A stretch of DNA of 20,356 bases. It comes from Mesotaenium endlicherianum. Its lineage: Eukaryota > Streptophyta > Zygnematophyceae > Zygnematales > Mesotaeniaceae. Below are positions 8,943-19,837 of the stretch, piece by piece; the first letter of the stretch is position 1, and every line of letters begins with the position of its first letter. Location: positions 307,795 to 328,150 of the forward strand of contig WELA01008198.1 in the NCBI GenBank assembly GCA_009602735.1, written 5' to 3'. The notes under the pieces were generated by a model, which did no database searches, was not told where the DNA came from, and was given only the letters and a program-made list of their open reading frames with translations. Position numbers and translations under genes: made by a program.

Positions 8943-11900
8943 GTATGCTTCTGTCCTCTAGTCCTCTTTGTTGGCCTCATCTTGGAGCTATGTTGTCTGG
9001 GGTGGCATTTGTAGATTCAACAATCAGTGATGTTTATGGTCAAGTCCCTGTGGTATTCTTGTGCAGCTGAACAATCTGGAGTTGGCCATCAATCTGGCAA
9101 AACGAGGGAATCTGCCTGGAGCCGAGCAACTGGTACGTGATTTTCTTCTTTGGCTGGTATGAGGTGAGGGCATTACAGGTTTGTTGTCTGCATAAATGAT
9201 TATTGTGACCAGAATTTTATCGCATATCTGAAGCCAGCATATGTTGGGTTCTTAGTGTTGTCCTTCCGGGGGAGGGATTAGGGGACAGCTTGTAGCTACA
9301 TCATGCTGATGAGTTTCTTGAATATTGTTATTACAGGTCATACAACGCTTCCAGGAACTCTTTTCTCAAATGAAGTACAAAGAAGCTGCCGAGCTCGCGG
9401 CTGATTCTCCCCAGGGCATTCTGCGCACACCTGATACTGTTGCTAAGTTCCAGGTAAAGCTGCAGGCGCTGTTGGGAAATCCGGGGCTTGTCATTGCTTA
9501 CAATTAACTTTTTGATCAATATCTCATGTTTGGTGCATGCAAATATTGAAATGTTATAGTTGGGTTGTAGTAAATGTGAACTCAAAACTTCATTCATTTT
9601 TTTATTGGAAGTTTTTATGACTGGCAGAGTGTTCCCGTTCAACCTGGGCAAACATCTCCACTCCTGCAATATTTCGGCACTCTCTTAACCAAGGGCAAGC
9701 TGAACGCGTTCGAATCGCTGGAGCTCTCCCGCCTCGTTGTGAACCAAAACAAGAAGAATTTGCTTGAGAACTGGCTTAACGAGGACAAGCTGGAGTGCAG
9801 CGAAGAGTTGGGTGACCTTGTCAAGGTACGCTGTTGGCTCTATATGATTGCAGCCATTGGCATTTGCTGCTTGGTGACTGCACTGAAATGAGACTGCTTC
9901 CCCGTTTATTGTGCTAGTGTGGCTGGGAGTGCAGACACATCTTGCTTGGCTGCGGCTGGAGGACTATGGAGGCTGGCTTTGAATTTGGGCATGAATGGCC
10001 GTAAATTTATTCCCCTGGGCTTGGGTTTGTGCTTCGCAGACTGTTGACGGGGACATGGCTCTGAAGATCTACGTCAAGGCCAGGGCAACCCCCAAGGTTG
10101 TTGCAATGTTTGCTGAGAAGGGAGAATTTGACAAGATTCTCATTTACTCAAAGCAGGTACGGCAGTTCTACATTATGTTCTTTCCATGGCAGCAGTGGTT
10201 ATAGTTAGTCAGAGTTTTTTTTTGTCGCAGTTTTCATAGTTCGTTCCCAAATTATTATTGCGTAGGAGGGAAATCAACTCCCAGTGAGTGTTCTTTGATA
10301 GTGGTCGGTTTGTGTCAGCGTGCTTTGTACAGCACGGTCAGTCTGGCTCTTTCATTTCAACTTCTTGATACTTGTGGTTACTGTAATAGAGGCGATCAAA
10401 TGATAGTTGTTCTTGAACATAGTTAGCTGTTCATCGAGGGACTTGAGCGTTTTTATCTCCCATAATCATGAATGGATTATTGCTTCTCTTAATATATTTA
10501 AGCGACATGGGGATGGCTTTGGCCAGTGCAAAGGCGCTTTTTTGTTTAGGTTTACAAATAATTGATAGCTTTGGGTGTCTGGCTTACTCGCTACGTTGTT
10601 ACAGTCGCTGGCAACCACTATTCTCAATCATGTAGTAGAATCTGGAAAATTTTCTGGATAAAAAGTACAAAGTGATCTTGCTACTTTGTTGGTGTCAGGT
10701 CGGCTACACTCCAGACTACATGTGGCTGTTGCAGACCATGCTTCGGACAAACCCACAGGTATGCTTTTTTGAAGTGCTGCATGGAGTTCCAGTTTTAGTA
10801 GATGGAGTTTTAGCCACGGGCTTGGATGTTTGACCACAACCTTACTGACTGGTACTCGTACAGACATAATGTCATGCCTCTATTGTGCACTATGCTCTTT
10901 GCGCTTTTCCATGGGTGGCTCTTTTGTTGTGAATGTTGGTACGTCGCTGGAGGTGATGCTTAAGATTTATATTGACCCACACTCTTCCACATGTTCTGGC
11001 TTGCAGGGTGCTGTCAACTTTGCCCTCATGATGTCTCAAATGGAGGGAGGGCCTCCTCTTGACTTCAACACCATCACAGACCTCTTCCTGCAGGTGGGTG
11101 TTTGGTATTTCGTTATCATGGCAGAGTGGTTGCCCAAATCATGACGTGTTTGTCCTGCTAGCTTCGTATCAAGTTGAGTATCGGGTTGGAGGGTAATGAG
11201 TCCTTTGCAGCAGAATGGAAAGAACAAAATCGGCAGACAGTGAGGGTGGGAGTGATGTAATTGGACATGCTGGATTATTTGCGCTGAAGGAAGCTACATC
11301 TGTACCTTTGGTTGCGTGTGGTTGGATCTGCAGCGTAACATGATCAGGGAGGCCACATCTTTCCTCTTGGATGTCTTGAAGCCCAACCTTCCCGAGCACG
11401 CCATGCTGCAGACCAAGGTACGACTCCCATCATATCTCGAGCCCCTCAAGTCTGCAAGAGAGTTGTAGACTTGTACGTCTTGGCTGGTTGAAAATGCACT
11501 TTGGGCAAGTAGTCTATTACAAGCTTTTTTCAACAACTCTGGCACTAAGTAATTGGAAGGTTTTTTTTTCCAAGGAAGCATCTCATCTTTTACATGCTTT
11601 CTGCAGGTGCTGGAGATCAACTTGGTGACCTTCCCAAACGTTGCCGATGCCATCCTGGCTAATGGCATGTTCAGTCACTATGATAGGCCCCGCATTGCCC
11701 AGCTCTGTGAGAAGGCTGGCCTCTACATGCGAGCTCTCCAGGTAGATGACCTTACTCCCAGCCCTTTGCGGATCTGAAGTACATCCGGGGCAGACCTTTT
11801 TACGCTTTGATTAGAGAACGATGTCACACTGTCACGTTGTCCCGTCTGACCCTGTACTGGTTCAATATCTCCGAAGGCCTAGCTCATGTGAAGGCAATGG

Positions 11901-14900
11901 TGCGTTGCAGCTAAGGGCTAATTTCTGACGCTTTCCTACCACTTTGACGTCTGGTGATGGCAGCACTATCAAGATCTTCCAGACATCAAGCGAGTTGTCG
12001 TCAACACTCATGCAATTGAGCCCCAGGTAATGCGATACAGGCGTAATTTGGACTATGTCATTTGCTGTGTATCATTTTGTCATTGATATCGCGTCATTAT
12101 GCCAAATGCACATCTAACAAACTCAAATTGTGTTGTTTGCAGGCTCTGGTGGAGTTTTTTGGGACTTTATCTCGTGAGTGGGCATTGGACAGCATGAAGG
12201 AGCTTCTGCTTGTGAACATGCGTGGGAACCTCCAGATTGTTGTCCAGGTATGTCTTACCTGGTCTTAGTCTCCCCTCTCGATGCTTCGCAGCTGCAGAGT
12301 GAAATAGCACTAGCACAAGTTCACTTTTGGCATTGGACAAGTTCAATGTAATGGGAACTGACGCTGATATTTACTATGACAAATGTAACACTTGTCGCAT
12401 TATTTCACGTGTCCACTGCCACCTGGCCTTCACCTTGTTTGTGGTCATATTTTGACAGGTTGCAAAGGAGTATGCCGAGCAACTAGGAGTTGACGAGTGT
12501 GTGAAGCTCTTCGAGAATTTCAAGTCGTACGAGGGCCTATTCTTCTTCCTTGGCTCATACATCTCTACCAGGTTGGTTGTCTGCTTTTTAATGGCCTCCC
12601 TGCCTGTCCCTGTGGTCCCAAAATTAAGCATATGCGTACATGCCAGCTGTAGTGAAGGCAATCTGGAATGTTATTGCAAGCCGAGTAGAAGTGTAGATTT
12701 GGAGTCGATAACAGCTGCTCTAATTTTCTATCAAAGAGGTCAGACAATGTAGGTCAAAAGTATATTACATCTTCAAATGCCTATCATGTATTGAGCAATG
12801 ATGGATGTTCTGCGGGGATGCAGTGAGGAGCCTGAGATCCACTTCAAGTACATTGAGGCTGCGGCCAAGACTGGCCAGATCAAGGAGGTCGAGCGCGTGA
12901 CCCGCGAGTCCAACTTCTACGACGCGGAGCGCACGAAGAACTTCCTCATGGAGTCCAAGCTGCCTGACGCCCGCCCTCTGATCAACGTCTGCGACCGCTT
13001 CAACTTTGTTCCGGACTTGACCCACTACCTGTACAGCAACAACATGCTGCGGTACATTGAAGGCTATGTTCAGAAGGTAAATCGAGTTTTCTTCCGTTTC
13101 TTGCAAGCTCTTCTGCAGAAGTTGGCAATTTGCACACAGATTGTAACTGTGAGAGGTATGATTGATGTGTAACCGTAATGCCTGTTTCCAGGCGCAGGGA
13201 CAGTGTGTTGGGCAGATTAGTTGTTGTCTCTACTCTAAAAGAACCTGTCAATTGACTCTGAAAGAACCTATCAATGACTACAACCCTTGCTTGCTTTGGC
13301 TGGCTCTGCAGGTCAACCCCAGCAACGCTCCTCTCGTGGTGGGGCAACTGTTGGACGACGAATGCCCGGAGGACTTCATCAAGAACCTGATTCTGTCTGT
13401 GCGCTCCCTGCTGCCCGTGGAGCCTCTTGTGGCCGAGTGCGAGAAGCGGTGAGTCACAGTGATGCATGACTGTGCTACTCGATAGAGAGCACTGAGATGT
13501 CCATACTGTTGTGATGGTGCAATGCTCGGGTGCAGTTTCACGGCCTTCTCATACCTTGGCTGGAGGGACTGGGTTTTTTGTCCCAAGTAGTAACCCACTG
13601 ACTCCCATCCTCTGTTTCCGTCTGCTTTGCGTGTGCAGCAACCGCCTGAGATTGCTCACCCAGTTCCTGGAGCATCTCGTGAGCGAGGGCAGCCAGGATG
13701 TGCACGTGCACAACGCGCTCGGAAAGATCATCATTGATACGAACAACAACCCCGAGCACTTCCTGACCACCAATCCCTACTATGACTCCAAGGTGGTGGG
13801 CAAGTACTGTGAGAAGAGAGACCCCACGCTGGCTGTGGTGGCCTACAAGAGAGGCCTCTGCGACGAGGAGCTGGTGGCTGTGACCAACAAGAACTCCCTG
13901 TTCAAGCTTCAAGCGAGGTGAAATATTCTCTCTTGGACCCCTTACGCTCAACACCACCTCGAATTCTATTCACATATCTTGCTGTTGATACCAACTCTGC
14001 CTGTTTTTCCTGCTCTTGCTTGTACGGTAGCATCTTCTTTCACGTTTAGTTCTCATTATGCACAAGTACGTATCCGTAAAAAGGAATCTTAAAGAGTCAT
14101 CCTTGTAATTGATGTTGGGACAGATACATCGTGGAGCGCATGGAGCCCGAGCTGTGGGTCAAGGTGTTGGATCCCGAGAATCCTTTTCGCAGGCAGGTCA
14201 TTGACCAGGTAAGCATCGCCTGCAGGCCTACATGTTTGGAACTTGTCATCGCCTTTGGGTTCAGTTGTGCGCATCACGTCTGACGCACAGGGGTTGGTGT
14301 GACAGTATTTGTTGCTACAGTTAAGGCCTTTTCTAGGAGACAGTCATTGAGGTCTCTGTACATACTTGTCTCATGTTTGCTTGAAGCTTGTCATGGCCCC
14401 CTCCTCATTCGTGCACGTGCATGCAGGTCATAGGATGCTAACCTAATGCTACCTTTGCCTCTGGTGGTTCCTGCAGGTGGTGTCCACTGCCCTACCTGAG
14501 AGCAAGAACCCCGACCAGGTGTCGGTTACCGTGAAGGCTTTCATGACTGCGGACCTGCCCCACGAGCTCATTGAGCTGCTGGAGAAGATTGTCCTCCAGA
14601 ACTCGGCCTTCAGCGGCAACCCCAACCTGCAAAACCTGCTCATCCTCACGGCCATCAAGGCGGACAAGACGCGCGTGATGGACTATGTCAACCGCCTGGA
14701 CAACTTTGACGGGCCCGCGGTGGGAGAGATTGCCGTGGGCAGCGAGCTGTACGAGGAGGCCTTTGCCATCTTCAAGAAGTTCAACCTCAACGTGCAGGCC
14801 GTCAACGTGCTTCTGGACAACATCGGCAGCGTGGACCGCGCCGTCGAGTTTGCCAACCGCGTGGAGGAGGACGACGTGTGGTCGCAGGTCGGCAAGGCAC

Positions 14901-17900
14901 AGCTCAAGGAGGGCCTCGTGTCCGACGCCATCGCGTCGTTCATCCGCGCCAACGACGCCACGCAGTTCCACGACGTCATCCGCGCTGCCGAGAACGGCGA
15001 CGCGTACCACGACCTCGTGCAGTACCTCCTCATGGTGCGCAAGAAGGTCAAGGAGCCCAAGGTGGATGCGGAGCTCGTGTACGCCTTTGCCAAGATCGAC
15101 AAGCTGGAGGAGATTGAGGAGTTCATTGCCACGCCCCATGTGGCCAACCTCCAGTCTGTCGGCGACCGGCTGTTTGAGGAGGAGCTCTACGAGGCGGCCA
15201 AGATCATCTTCACGCACATCTCCAACTGGCAGCGCCTGGCTAGCACGCTCGTGAAGCTGAAGCAGTTCCAGGCTGCGGTGGACGCTGCGCGCAAGGCCAA
15301 CAGCTCCAGGAGCTGGAAGGAGGTCTGCTTTGCCTGCGTCGTTGCGGAGGAGTTCAGGCTTGCCCAGATCTGCGGTCTCAACATCATTGTCCAGGTACCA
15401 TCCCCTTGTCCCTTTGTTGAGGCTGCCGCGCCCTTTGCCGATGAAACTCAGAAGTGCAGTGTTGTCAACATGTGATGCTCTCCTACATGCAGGGAGCACC
15501 CTGCGCACTGTGAGGCTTACCTGTTGCTCTCACAAACCACCTCAAGTGGAGTGTGTGGCGCCATCATGTCGTGCAATCCAACTTATTCGGTCTAGTGATC
15601 CCGTGCTGATGATGCTGATCTTCCCCTGTCTCCTCTATGCAGGTGGACGACTTGGAGGAGGTTAGCGAGTTCTATCAGAACCTTGGCCGCTTCGACGAGC
15701 TCATCTCCCTCATGGAGAGCGGCCTGGGCCTGGAGCGCGCGCACATGGGCATCTTCACAGAGCTGGGCATACTGTACGCCCGCTACAGGCCCGACAAGCT
15801 CATGGAGCACCTGAAGCTGTTCTCCACCCGCATCAACATTCCCAAGCTGATACGCGTTTGCGACGAGCAGCAGCACTGGAAGGAGCTCACATATCTGTAC
15901 ATCACGTACGACGAGTACGACAACGCCGCCACCACCGTCATGAGCCACTCCCCCGATGCCTGGGACCACATGCAGGTAAACAATGCTGCACATGCCTCGT
16001 TGTGTGCCTTCCTGGGGAACTATGATCTGGATGTACAGAGAGCAGACAATGGAGGCGTCTGATGATTCTACAGTGTAAAGAGTTCACTGAGTGTGCCGGC
16101 GGTCGGTGTCCTTCCAATGATGCACATGCACATGATGCACATGCACGAGACTCATGCCTTGGGCCACTGTGGATTTTTTGCATGGGGCTGCAGTTCAAGG
16201 ACGTGGTGGTGAAGGTGGCGAACCTGGAGCTGTACTACCGCGCCATCCAGTTCTACCTGCTGGAGCACCCCGACCTCATCAACGACCTCCTCAACGTGCT
16301 TGCGCCTCGTGTCGACCACACCCGTGTCGTCGACATCATGCGCAAGGTGTGTGCCTCCTCGCTCCTCCTCTGCTTCTCGACCTTTAAAGCCATGAGAGTA
16401 AATGCCCTGATGCCTCTTACTGATCTTTCTGGTCAACTCTTGCAGTTGGCTGTTCAGCTGTCACACACACGTGATCAGTGCGGATCTCAGCAGTTTCCAG
16501 TCGGGAGACGAAATCGTAGTGCTGCTGAAGTGTGCAGCTCATAATGCGGAAGCTGAGCGGTTCTCTCATGGATGAAGGAGAAGTTGCCGACAAGTAAGCT
16601 GGGACATGATCGCGCGTTGTACTTGGCAGGGCGGCCACATTCCCCTGGTGAAGCCTTACCTGGTGGCCGTCCAGAGCGCCAACAACTCGGCGGTCAACGA
16701 GGCGCTGAACAACTTGTACATTGAGGAGGAGGACTACGACCGCCTCAGAGAATCCATAGACATGCACGACAACTTTGACCAGATCTCTCTGGCCCAGAGG
16801 GTATGTCCTTCTTGCTGGCCCCTCTACTGCATGCTGGTCATCTTGCCACTGCTAAGTGGCATTTTGTCGGGGGTTAGAGTCTTGTACTCTTGGCCTTGTT
16901 ACCACCTTGCCGTTGCAAACTAATGTGATATTTTGTGGTTGTTCCTGTGTAAGTTTTTTATGTTCTTGAGATTGTTGTCAGTGAGCACTCGGGCAACTTG
17001 TGTTGTGGTATAGAGACAAACAGATTGAGGTTGAGCTGCCAGATGGTGGGAGTGAAGGCGTGACCAATATTGATGTGGTAACATGTTGGTGTTGGGGCTG
17101 ACAGATCGAGAAGCACGAGCTGTTGGAGTTCAGGCGCATTGCAGCCTTCATCTACAAGATGTCTGGCAGGTGGCGCAAGAGTGTGGAGTTGTCGAAGAAG
17201 GACAAGCTGTACAAGGATGCCATGGAGACCGGGTCGCAGTCTGGCGACCGCGAGCTGGCCGAGGAGCTGCTTAACTTCTTTGTTGCACAAGTGAGCTTTG
17301 GGCCTCTCCTGCCTGCTTACTTGCTGCTCTGTTTTATCTTCATTTTACTTCAATCCCTCACTTTCTTCCATTCTTGTGACTTGCTTGTCTTTAGTTGTGA
17401 CTAGAAGTAGGTCCGTGCTGCAGAACAGCACATGATGCTGATACCCGACGTGGGCTTGCCTCGCCTGTGTCTTGCGCAGGACAAGAAGGAGTGCTTTGCC
17501 GCGTGCTTGTACACGTGCTACGATCTCATCCGCCCAGACGTGGCGGTGGAGATTGCATGGATGAACAATATGCAGGACTTTGTCATGCCTTACATGCTCC
17601 AGGTACTTCTGCTGCTGCAAAGTTTCTGAGAGTGATTTGCCTGGGTCCCTCCCTGTTCTTTTGAACTTGCATCAGAGTCGCATCATTAGAATCTCACACT
17701 TTGTACGCCTCTGATTGTTCCTGGACTGATAGCAAAGGCCCAAGTCTAGCCCGCATGCGCTGACATATCATCGTGGCTGTGATGTGGTGATTTCAGTTCT
17801 TGCGGGAGTACTCGAGCAAGGTGGATGAGCTTGTGAAGGATCGGGAGATTGCCAAGAAGGAGAAGGAATCGAGGGTGAACGAGGAGAAGGAAGTGATTGC

Positions 17901-18163
17901 GCAGCAAGTAAGTCTCCTTTACCCTGCCTGCTGTGCACCTGCATTACTTCTGAAGCTCAGTGATCGGAATGCACTGTGCGATCTTTCCATGTTCTGCTTT
18001 CTTACTCTTGTATGTTGGTTCTTTCTGTCTGCAGAATATGTACCAGCAGCTATTGCCGCTGGCGCTGCCTGCTCCACCCATGGCCGGTGCAGCAGGATAT
18101 GATGCTGGATACGGGGCCGGGGGTATGCCTGCTTACGGCATGCCTCCCATGCAACCATACTAG
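6372..18163 (+). CDS. CHC: Clathrin heavy chain, complete, 32 exons, 1,694 aa
   Basis: Exons: 6372-6416, 6568-6772, 6884-6972, 7093-7171, 7395-7522, 7663-7761, 8003-8111, 8425-8504, 8715-8942, 9067-9132, 9337-9453, 9628-9825, 10040-10156, 10699-10758, 11007-11093, 11334-11417, 11607-11741, 11964-12026, 12143-12247, 12459-12571, 12824-13076, 13312-13448, 13639-13917, 14124-14208, 14477-15394, 15643-15975, 16194-16346, 16630-16800, 17105-17290, 17480-17602, 17797-17907, 18035-18163. They sum to 5,085 nt, all introns are GT-AG and every phase matches. An in-frame TAG at 6354-6356 fixes the start. The protein matches plant clathrin heavy chain end to end: an N-terminal beta-propeller that binds adaptors, the alpha-solenoid leg of clathrin repeats that packs into the lattice and binds light chains, and a C-terminal trimerisation segment. 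Three chains form the triskelion coating endocytic, trans-Golgi and cell-plate vesicles. Length is between human (1,675) and Arabidopsis (about 1,705) chains. The animal QLMLT tail is absent. I see no frameshift or internal stop. Confidence 0.97.
9067..14208 (+). other. CHC: Clathrin exons 10-24: ankle, distal leg and knee (about residues 355-987)
   Basis: Fifteen small exons (60-279 nt) encode alpha-helical clathrin repeats. Recognisable blocks are [73 protein letters not shown] and [18 protein letters not shown]. Exons 20/21, 22/23 and 23/24 join through split codons that restore S, R and R. Intron 13 (10157-10698, 542 nt) is the longest in the gene. Confidence 0.9.
10157..10698 (+). other. 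CHC: Intron 13 of clathrin heavy chain (542 nt)
   Basis: GT at 10157 and GTCAG at the end. It contains a 10-bp palindrome GAAAATTTTC (10645-10654) and a 7-bp inverted repeat ACAAAGT (10667-10673)/ACTTTGT (10683-10689) that ends 9 nt before the exon. No RNA gene, repeat array or coding sequence was recognised. Confidence 0.8.
14477..15394 (+). other. CHC: Clathrin exon 25: 918-nt GC3-rich exon (residues about 988-1293)
   Basis: This single exon encodes 306 residues from [15 protein letters not shown] to [12 protein letters not shown], part of the knee and proximal leg. It is several times longer than any neighbour (the other exons of the gene average about 135 nt). Codons end almost exclusively in G or C over long stretches, while exons 2-20 use A/T-ending codons freely. 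The protein is collinear with plant clathrin throughout. Confidence 0.93.
15643..18163 (+). other. CHC: Clathrin exons 26-32: proximal leg, trimerisation segment and tail (residues about 1294-1694)
   Basis: These exons cover the light-chain-binding proximal leg ([20 protein letters not shown]), the trimerisation region ([20 protein letters not shown]) and a charged helix in exon 31 rich in Lys/Glu. Exon 32 has [18 protein letters not shown] and then a Gly/Tyr/Met/Pro tail ending MPPMQPY, which is the green-plant form of the C-terminus. Exon 28 ([34 protein letters not shown]) is intermediate between plant and animal versions. Confidence 0.9.
16118..16147 (+). repeat. Two-copy 15-nt tandem repeat in clathrin intron 26
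   Basis: TGATGCACATGCACA at 16118-16132 is followed directly by TGATGCACATGCACG at 16133-16147, one mismatch at the last base. It is a small tandem duplication in an intron of 218 nt, with no evident function. Confidence 0.9.
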
Positions 18164-18208
18164 GAGGCTTTTTGCAAGCGACAGTACTCAAGTTTGGGTT
18201 TCAAGAGG

Positions 18209-18214
18209 AATAAA
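18209..18214 (+). promoter_or_regulatory. CHC: Candidate polyadenylation signal of clathrin heavy chain
   Basis: AATAAA lies 46 nt after the TAG stop. The short distance would give a very short 3' UTR, so a downstream signal (for example near 18620, AAAATAAAG) could be used instead. Confidence 0.45.
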
Positions 18215-18628
18215 TGCTGTATCTAGGATCTGAGATTTCATGAGTTGAACACCAAATTGGCATGAGGTAAGTGATTTGTAGGCTGCATAATGTGAGTTAG
18301 GTACCATATCAGATGGTACATATTTTCCTCTATCCTCTTTTGGTGATATGGCTATAAACGTACAGAAGCTATTGCTGCTTCTCGAATTCTGCACCATATT
18401 CTGCTCTTGACGATAGCATTGCTGTTGCCCACAGTCTATTTCAACGGCAGCTTCTTCCAATATATTTCTCTCGACCCAAATGTTGGATATCTAGTGATGC
18501 CAACATGATGTCATATGTTCAAAACTGACTTAACAGTGTATTATTTGTGAGTGTCGGTGCTCATATGTCTCAACGAAATTATGTTTCTCAAACATGACAT
18601 CTTCTGTGCTTACATATAAAAAAATAAA

Positions 18629-18659
18629 GAAGACCGACTTCATAGAGAAAGTGGTCTTC
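18629..18659. other. Hairpin: 11-bp stem with one bulged G, 8-nt loop
   Basis: GAAGACC (18629-18635) pairs with GGTCTTC (18653-18659) and ACTT (18637-18640) with AAGT (18649-18652). G18636 is bulged and CATAGAGA forms the loop. An A-rich run precedes it. It lies between convergent genes and could be a transcript-end structure or a relic of a small inverted-repeat element. Confidence 0.5.
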
Positions 18660-19160
18660 GTACATTGTCTCTTTGTCAGTTTTCACAATGCACACCTTCA
18701 GAGCTTTGAGACACTATCGACTTGACCGGGGCATCAATTTGCTGTACCTAGTAAGCTCAACATACTCGCGCAAATTGCCCACAGCAATTTGTATCTTGCA
18801 AGATGATATTGCTTCTGTACCTTCTACCTGTCTGAATATAGATATAACGTCACTGTCACTGTCAGGCCCACTGCACTTCTTGAGCCAACCTCCCACCATG
18901 TAGGCCAACTTTGCCAACCGACCCCCCTCCTGGACGATACTCATTTACTTATACCGCCACACAGCAGCTTGTGGGCTCCAGCCTTTACTTTGGACCACCT
19001 CGCCCAGTCAATTGGTCACTGTCAACCGTACACTTCATGTGCAGAGATCACCGTGCAATGATCCTGCAAGGTTCATACCTGTACACTAACCGTCATCCTC
19101 GTATCACAGAAGAAGCATCTCGCTGCCAGCCATTGTCGATCAGACCACTGAAGAGAGAGA

Positions 19161-19837
19161 CTACCTGCGTGGTTGCTGCCCCGCCATGCACTGGAGATGG
19201 ATATAGTCGGAGCACCCGTTAGTGGTGCACTTCCAAGCCCACCCACCCTCCCCGGGGTTGAAGCAGACACAGCACGTGTAGGGGCCACTCTCTCTCAGCC
19301 TCATCATGTGCTGCTTCTTGCGCATGTCTGGCACCTCCAGCTGGCCCAGCGCCGTTTCCAGCTGGCTCTTCTCCCTCACAGCCGTGTCCGCCGCGTCCGA
19401 CAGAATCTCCACAGCCTGCCGCATCTCCTCCTGTGGAACACCGGGAGAGGGCAGACACATACACACACACACACACACAAAGAGGAGAAGACCCATGCAG
19501 CACGGATGCACACAGACGGGAGGAGAAAGTCATACGCTTCACAGATTAGCGACTTCATCAAAGGGCTCTGACGCAAGCAAGAGCCCAGGCGGAGCCTTGC
19601 ATTTCAGGCAGGGTAAGTTCGGCCTCGAGACTTGGGAGTTTGAGGCCAACCAGGACACTTCGTGAATAGTCAGAGTCTGCTTTGCAACAAGATCTCGTCC
19701 CTGACTGACACCAAGCCCACCAACATGCCAGCGTGAGAGAGAGAGAGGGGGGAGGGACGTGCGAGTACCAGGTTGGCGTTGATGGCAGCCACGCGCTCAC
19801 TCTCCGAGCCGCGGTGCCTCTGCAGCTCGTCCTCCGC
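19161..19837 (-). CDS. 3' end of an unrecognised coiled-coil protein with a C-terminal Cys/His zinc-finger-like module
   Basis: Two exons join in phase 0: 19837-19769 (AEDELQRHRGSESERVAAIN to NANL, 23 residues, donor GTACTC) and 19430-19161 (89 residues and TAG, acceptor CCACAG). The first exon and the first 45 residues of the second are charged and helical, typical of a coiled coil (EEMRQAVEILSDAAD, EKSQLETALGQLE). The end holds C53-x2-C56-x11-C68-x4-C73-x4-H78-x2-C81 (exon numbering), a spacing that recalls DC1, PHD or half-RING zinc-binding folds, plus an extra Cys at 54. The protein ends AGQQPRR. The gene runs convergent to clathrin. Upstream exons should lie above 19838 and probably beyond the window, but I could not place them. 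I do not recognise the family; a ubiquitin ligase or chromatin reader are only guesses. Confidence 0.6.
19461..19479 (-). repeat. (TG)n microsatellite upstream of the acceptor of the right-hand gene
   Basis: The plus strand has an AC dinucleotide run of 19 nt. In the sense of the minus-strand gene it is a TG run that ends about 30 nt before the acceptor AG at 19431-19432, followed by a pyrimidine-rich stretch. Confidence 0.9.

Larger units (their letters stand above)
18164..19160. other. Convergent 3' region between clathrin and the right-hand gene
   Basis: This 997-nt stretch lies between the clathrin stop and the stop of the minus-strand gene. It is AT-rich compared with its flanks and holds no credible coding exon; open frames inside are short and match nothing I know. 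It should contain both 3' UTRs, an AATAAA for clathrin and a hairpin at 18629-18659. Confidence 0.6.

Noticed and set aside
14685..15254. 189-codon plus-strand frame rich in Ser, Thr and Arg
   Set aside because: This is a shifted-frame shadow of clathrin exon 25, caused by the same GC3 bias.
14492..15508. 338-codon open frame on the minus strand
   Set aside because: It lies opposite clathrin exon 25. G/C-ending codons avoid TTA, CTA and TCA, so the antisense strand lacks stops. The translation (His/Leu/Val-rich) resembles no protein.
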